From contig LIBO01000061.1 in the NCBI GenBank assembly GCA_001438005.1, positions 1-6,504 on the forward strand: 6,504 nucleotides of DNA. The letters run 5' to 3'. Source of the stretch: Verrucomicrobia subdivision 6 bacterium BACL9 MAG-120507-bin52. GTDB lineage: Bacteria; Verrucomicrobiota; Verrucomicrobiia; Methylacidiphilales; Verrucolacustridaceae. Shown here piece after piece: positions 5,240-6,504 of this stretch; within the stretch, counting starts at the first letter, position 1; every line of letters begins with the position of its first letter. The notes beneath the pieces are model-generated. The model made no database searches. It saw only the letters and a list, made by a program, of their open reading frames with translations, and was not told the origin of the DNA. Both the position numbers and the translations under genes were made by a program.

Positions 5240-6504
5240 TTAGGGCTTCGCTTCGCGCCACCAAGCGAGGAAGGCGAGAACGGACCAGAGAGAGCGGCGG
5301 TGGTCGGCTTGGCGGGAGAGATGTTGCTGAGTCATGGTACGGACGGCGGCGGGATCAAGTATCCCCGTGGAGGCCACGAGCGAGGGTTGGGTGAGATCTT
5401 CGGCCCAACCGCGAAGATCTTGTTGGAGCCAGGAGGCGACGGGCATGGCGAAACCGGCTTTTTTGCGATGAAGAATTTCGGGAGGGAGATCGTTTTTTAA
5501 GGCCTCCCGCAAAATCAGTTTGGTTTGGCGGCCTCGCATTTTGTAGTCGGAGCGCAAAGAGAAGGCGTGCGTAACGAGATCGGGGTCGAGAAAGGGAACA
5601 CGGACCTCGAGAGAGTGGGCCATACTGGCGCGATCGACTTTCATCAGGACGCACTCCTGCAGGTAAAGCTTGGTGCAGAGGTAAAAAATCCGCTCGAGCC
5701 CGCCGGAGAGGCCGCTGCGGTAGGCGAGGCGGGTGACATCTTCGAAGGCGTTGTGGCGTTGGAGTTGTTGTCGAGCGTCGGGGGAGAGGAGGTCGTGGCG
5801 TTCACTGTTGCCGCAGGCTCCCATCCAGAGCAGAAAACGAATTTCCGCGGGCAGACCGAGCCCTTTGAGAAATTGAGCCATGATAAAGGGTAGGCTTTTG
5901 TAGTTGTGGGAAACGGGTAGGCGTTGGATGAGATGGTTGATGGCGACGCGGACGCCTACGGGGAGAAAGGAGAGGCGTTCCACGAGCAGATGGGCTTGAA
6001 AGCTGGGGTAGCCGGCAAAAAGCTCATCCCCTCCGTCTCCACCGAGAACGGTTTTTACTTTTCCAGCGGCGAGCTTGGCGAGGAACCAGGTCGGCACGAG
6101 GGAGGCATCGCCGAGGGGTTCGTCGAGGCCACGATAAATGGAGGGAATCGCCTCGGAGACATCTTTGGCCGAGAGGGTTTGGTGGTGGTGCTCCGTGCCG
6201 ACCTTGCGGGCGACCATTTCGGCAAAGGGAAGCTCGTTGTAGGAGGCTTCCTGAAAACCGATGGAGAAGGAGTGAAGTTTGCGGCCAGCGAGAGGTGCGG
6301 CGAGGGCGGCCACGGCGCTGGAGTCGATGCCTCCGCTGAGGAGGATTCCGACATCCACATCGCTGCGGAGTTGGTAGCGGACAGCTTCGCGGAGAAGTTC
6401 GCGGGTGGTTTGGGCGGATTCATCGAAGGTGCCTACGCCCACGGGATTGTCTTCGATCGGCAGATCGTAAAAGTATTCGGATCGGCGACCGGCGGGTGAC
6501 CAAG
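5240..6504 (-). CDS. asnB: asparagine synthase (glutamine-hydrolysing), synthetase domain, 5' end missing
   Basis: The frame stays open to the right edge (first full codon TGG at 6502-6500, then SPAG... and YFYDLP), so the N-terminal glutaminase domain and the start lie outside; 420 residues are visible. They form the ATP-pyrophosphatase domain that adenylates aspartate and transfers ammonia from glutamine to form asparagine. Seen in order: LRSDVDVGILLSGGIDSS with the PP-loop SGGIDSS at 6317-6337; IGFQEASYNELPFA; LDEPLGDASLVPTW; GGDGGDELFAGYP; KVDRASMAHSLEVRVPFLD; KLILREAL; RKKAGFAMPVASWL. All are typical of the AsnB family, with intact motifs. GTG 6442 is not the true start, because family sequence continues before it. 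AsnB-like paralogues also amidate other substrates, for example in polysaccharide or peptide clusters, and the missing N-terminal domain prevents a firm choice. The C-terminus ends 5 nt from the nadB stop, with no visible terminator between them. Confidence 0.9.
   Translation of the reverse strand, partial: WSPAGRRSEYFYDLPIEDNPVGVGTFDESAQTTRELLREAVRYQLRSDVDVGILLSGGIDSSAVAALAAPLAGRKLHSFSIGFQEASYNELPFAEMVARKVGTEHHHQTLSAKDVSEAIPSIYRGLDEPLGDASLVPTWFLAKLAAGKVKTVLGGDGGDELFAGYPSFQAHLLVERLSFLPVGVRVAINHLIQRLPVSHNYKSLPFIMAQFLKGLGLPAEIRFLLWMGACGNSERHDLLSPDARQQLQRHNAFEDVTRLAYRSGLSGGLERIFYLCTKLYLQECVLMKVDRASMAHSLEVRVPFLDPDLVTHAFSLRSDYKMRGRQTKLILREALKNDLPPEILHRKKAGFAMPVASWLQQDLRGWAEDLTQPSLVASTGILDPAAVRTMTQQHLSRQADHRRSLWSVLAFLAWWREAKP

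Noticed and set aside
6440..6442. GTG as the start of a 400-aa asparagine synthase
   Set aside because: Family-like sequence (including YFYDLP) continues in frame to the window edge, and the glutaminase domain normally precedes this point, so the gene is simply cut by the window.
5924..6499. 191-codon + strand frame across the asparagine synthase gene
   Set aside because: The - strand carries the intact PP-loop and other AsnB motifs across the same bases; the + strand frame is Gly/Glu-rich and has no family pattern.

Overview
The window is ordinary chromosomal DNA from a bacterium with moderately high GC content. Best guess is Verrucomicrobiota or a close PVC relative. The grounds are family-level: a GldG-like ABC accessory protein followed directly by a DUF4340 protein is a common layout there, NadB is the recognisable biosynthetic enzyme, and the genes have GTG/GCG-rich codon use with purine-rich coding strands. 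The taxonomic call is inference; no rRNA or other marker is present.

Left part (1-3528, + strand): a tightly packed run of four genes. It starts with the C-terminal end of a GldG-like membrane protein of an ABC export or gliding-type complex, cut by the window edge. A 583-aa DUF4340 protein with an N-terminal anchor and four degenerate tandem repeats follows. Next come a 107-aa protein with one membrane segment and a 310-aa protein with an N-terminal anchor, a TPR-like helical region and a C-terminal beta-rich domain. The gaps are 13 nt, 12 nt and a 4-nt ATGA overlap, so this looks like one operon for an envelope-associated ABC system. The last two genes have no recognised function.

Middle (3520-3617): a tRNA-Asp(GTC) gene on the - strand fills almost the whole gap between the operon and nadB. 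Its 3' end overlaps the stop codon of the TPR-like gene, and its 5' end lies 24 nt from the nadB start codon. Its promoter must therefore sit in the nadB start region, and any transcript reading from the operon into nadB would be antisense to the tRNA.

Right part: nadB (L-aspartate oxidase, first step of de novo NAD synthesis; all expected catalytic residues present) on the + strand, convergent with a 5-nt gap to an asparagine synthase (asnB-type) on the - strand that runs off the right edge. The tRNA and both enzymes all act on aspartate, though this may be coincidence.

The + strand stays G-rich even across the - strand asnB gene. This points to replication-strand bias and explains the many spurious long reading frames on the opposite strand. 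I found no CRISPR array, insertion sequence, phage gene or rRNA, and no clearly novel system. The features most worth a second look are the tRNA/nadB antisense arrangement, the two unassigned operon genes, and a nine-G tract at the end of the small gene.
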